Of a stretch of 21,154 bases of DNA, positions 21,027 to 21,154 are shown one piece after another. This stretch comes from a virus. Location: IMG/VR virus record IMGVR_UViG_3300049214_000108, positions 1 to 21,154 of that record; one strand, given 5' to 3'. Positions within the stretch are counted from its first letter, which is position 1. Every line of letters starts with the position of its first letter. Both the position numbers and the translations under genes were made by a program. The notes below the pieces were generated by a model. It was not told the origin of the DNA. It made no database searches and saw only the letters and a program-made list of their open reading frames with translations.

Positions 21027-21154
21027 CGCCCAAGCGAACGCGGTAGACTGGCTCCTGCGCTGCCAGGCGGCCGGGCACGCGGTCAAGTGGTATGTACCGC
21101 CTAAGCCGCGCCTCGACCCGATCGGGCGCGGCCTTATCGAGCGCGTACCCGAAT
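21007..21154 (+). CDS. PurD-like/ATP-grasp-type phage protein, N-terminal fragment
   Basis: The frame begins at TTG 21007, overlapping the previous gene, with AGGGAGA (20994-21000) about 6 nt upstream and an in-frame stop just before it (21001-21003). It remains open to the window end (49 residues). The fragment (RLLCLDAQANAVDWLLRCQA; AGHAVKWYVPPKPRLDPIGR; GLIERVPE) resembles the first Rossmann-like strand-helix-strand of phage proteins annotated as phosphoribosylamine-glycine ligase-like or ATP-grasp, which open LxLDxxGxxLDxxxRCQxxGHxVR. The ATP-binding core lies outside the window, so the activity cannot be judged. Its role in phages of this type is unknown; nucleotide metabolism or a ligase-type modification are guesses. 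Confidence 0.55.
   Translation, partial: MRLLCLDAQANAVDWLLRCQAAGHAVKWYVPPKPRLDPIGRGLIERVPE

Overview
The window is part of a tailed-phage genome, either a free phage or a prophage; no integrase, attachment site or host gene is visible to decide. The capsid belongs to the N4-gp56 major capsid family, and the connector genes resemble the P22 gp4/gp10 type, so a short-tailed (podovirus-like) virion is most likely. The host is probably a GC-rich Gram-negative bacterium. This rests on G/C-ending codons in the structural genes, strong Shine-Dalgarno (SD) sites, lipoboxes and signal peptides; an alphaproteobacterium is only a guess. No terminase, portal, endolysin, polymerase, tRNA or CRISPR lies in the window.

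Left arm (1-5297, minus strand): four tightly packed genes run leftward out of the window, two junctions using TGATG overlaps. In order they are a small anchored protein with a decoration-like domain, an 838-residue beta-helix tailspike-like protein with a lipobox, a second small anchored protein, and a signal-peptide SGNH/GDSL-type hydrolase cut by the window edge. All four start with a signal peptide or signal anchor, which is odd for phage adhesins. The two small genes share a 138-bp direct repeat (136/138 identical) that brackets the tailspike gene. A divergent intergenic region (5298-5424) separates this cassette from the structural operon.

Structural operon (5425-13681, plus strand): scaffold, GC-rich hairpin, major capsid with an Ig/Fn3-like insertion, four small or coiled-coil proteins of unknown role, a gp4-like head-tail adaptor, a gp10-like propeller protein, a second protein carrying what looks like the propeller protein's missing C-terminal domain behind two inserted beta domains, and a glycine-rich tail fibre. 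Coupling by GTGA/ATGA overlaps and GTG starts is pervasive.

Lysis and ejection region (13709-21154, plus strand): a small coiled-coil membrane protein, a holin-like protein, a lipoprotein, three tiny overlapping reading frames, a GNAT-like protein, then three coupled proteins (262, 476 and 981 residues) in the position and with the composition of podoviral internal virion/DNA-ejection proteins. Two small acidic proteins follow, and the window ends in a TTG-started gene that resembles phage PurD-like/ATP-grasp proteins. Together the plus-strand genes would build the head, connector, fibre and ejection apparatus and provide lysis-type membrane proteins. The minus-strand cassette would act on, or be placed at, the host cell envelope.
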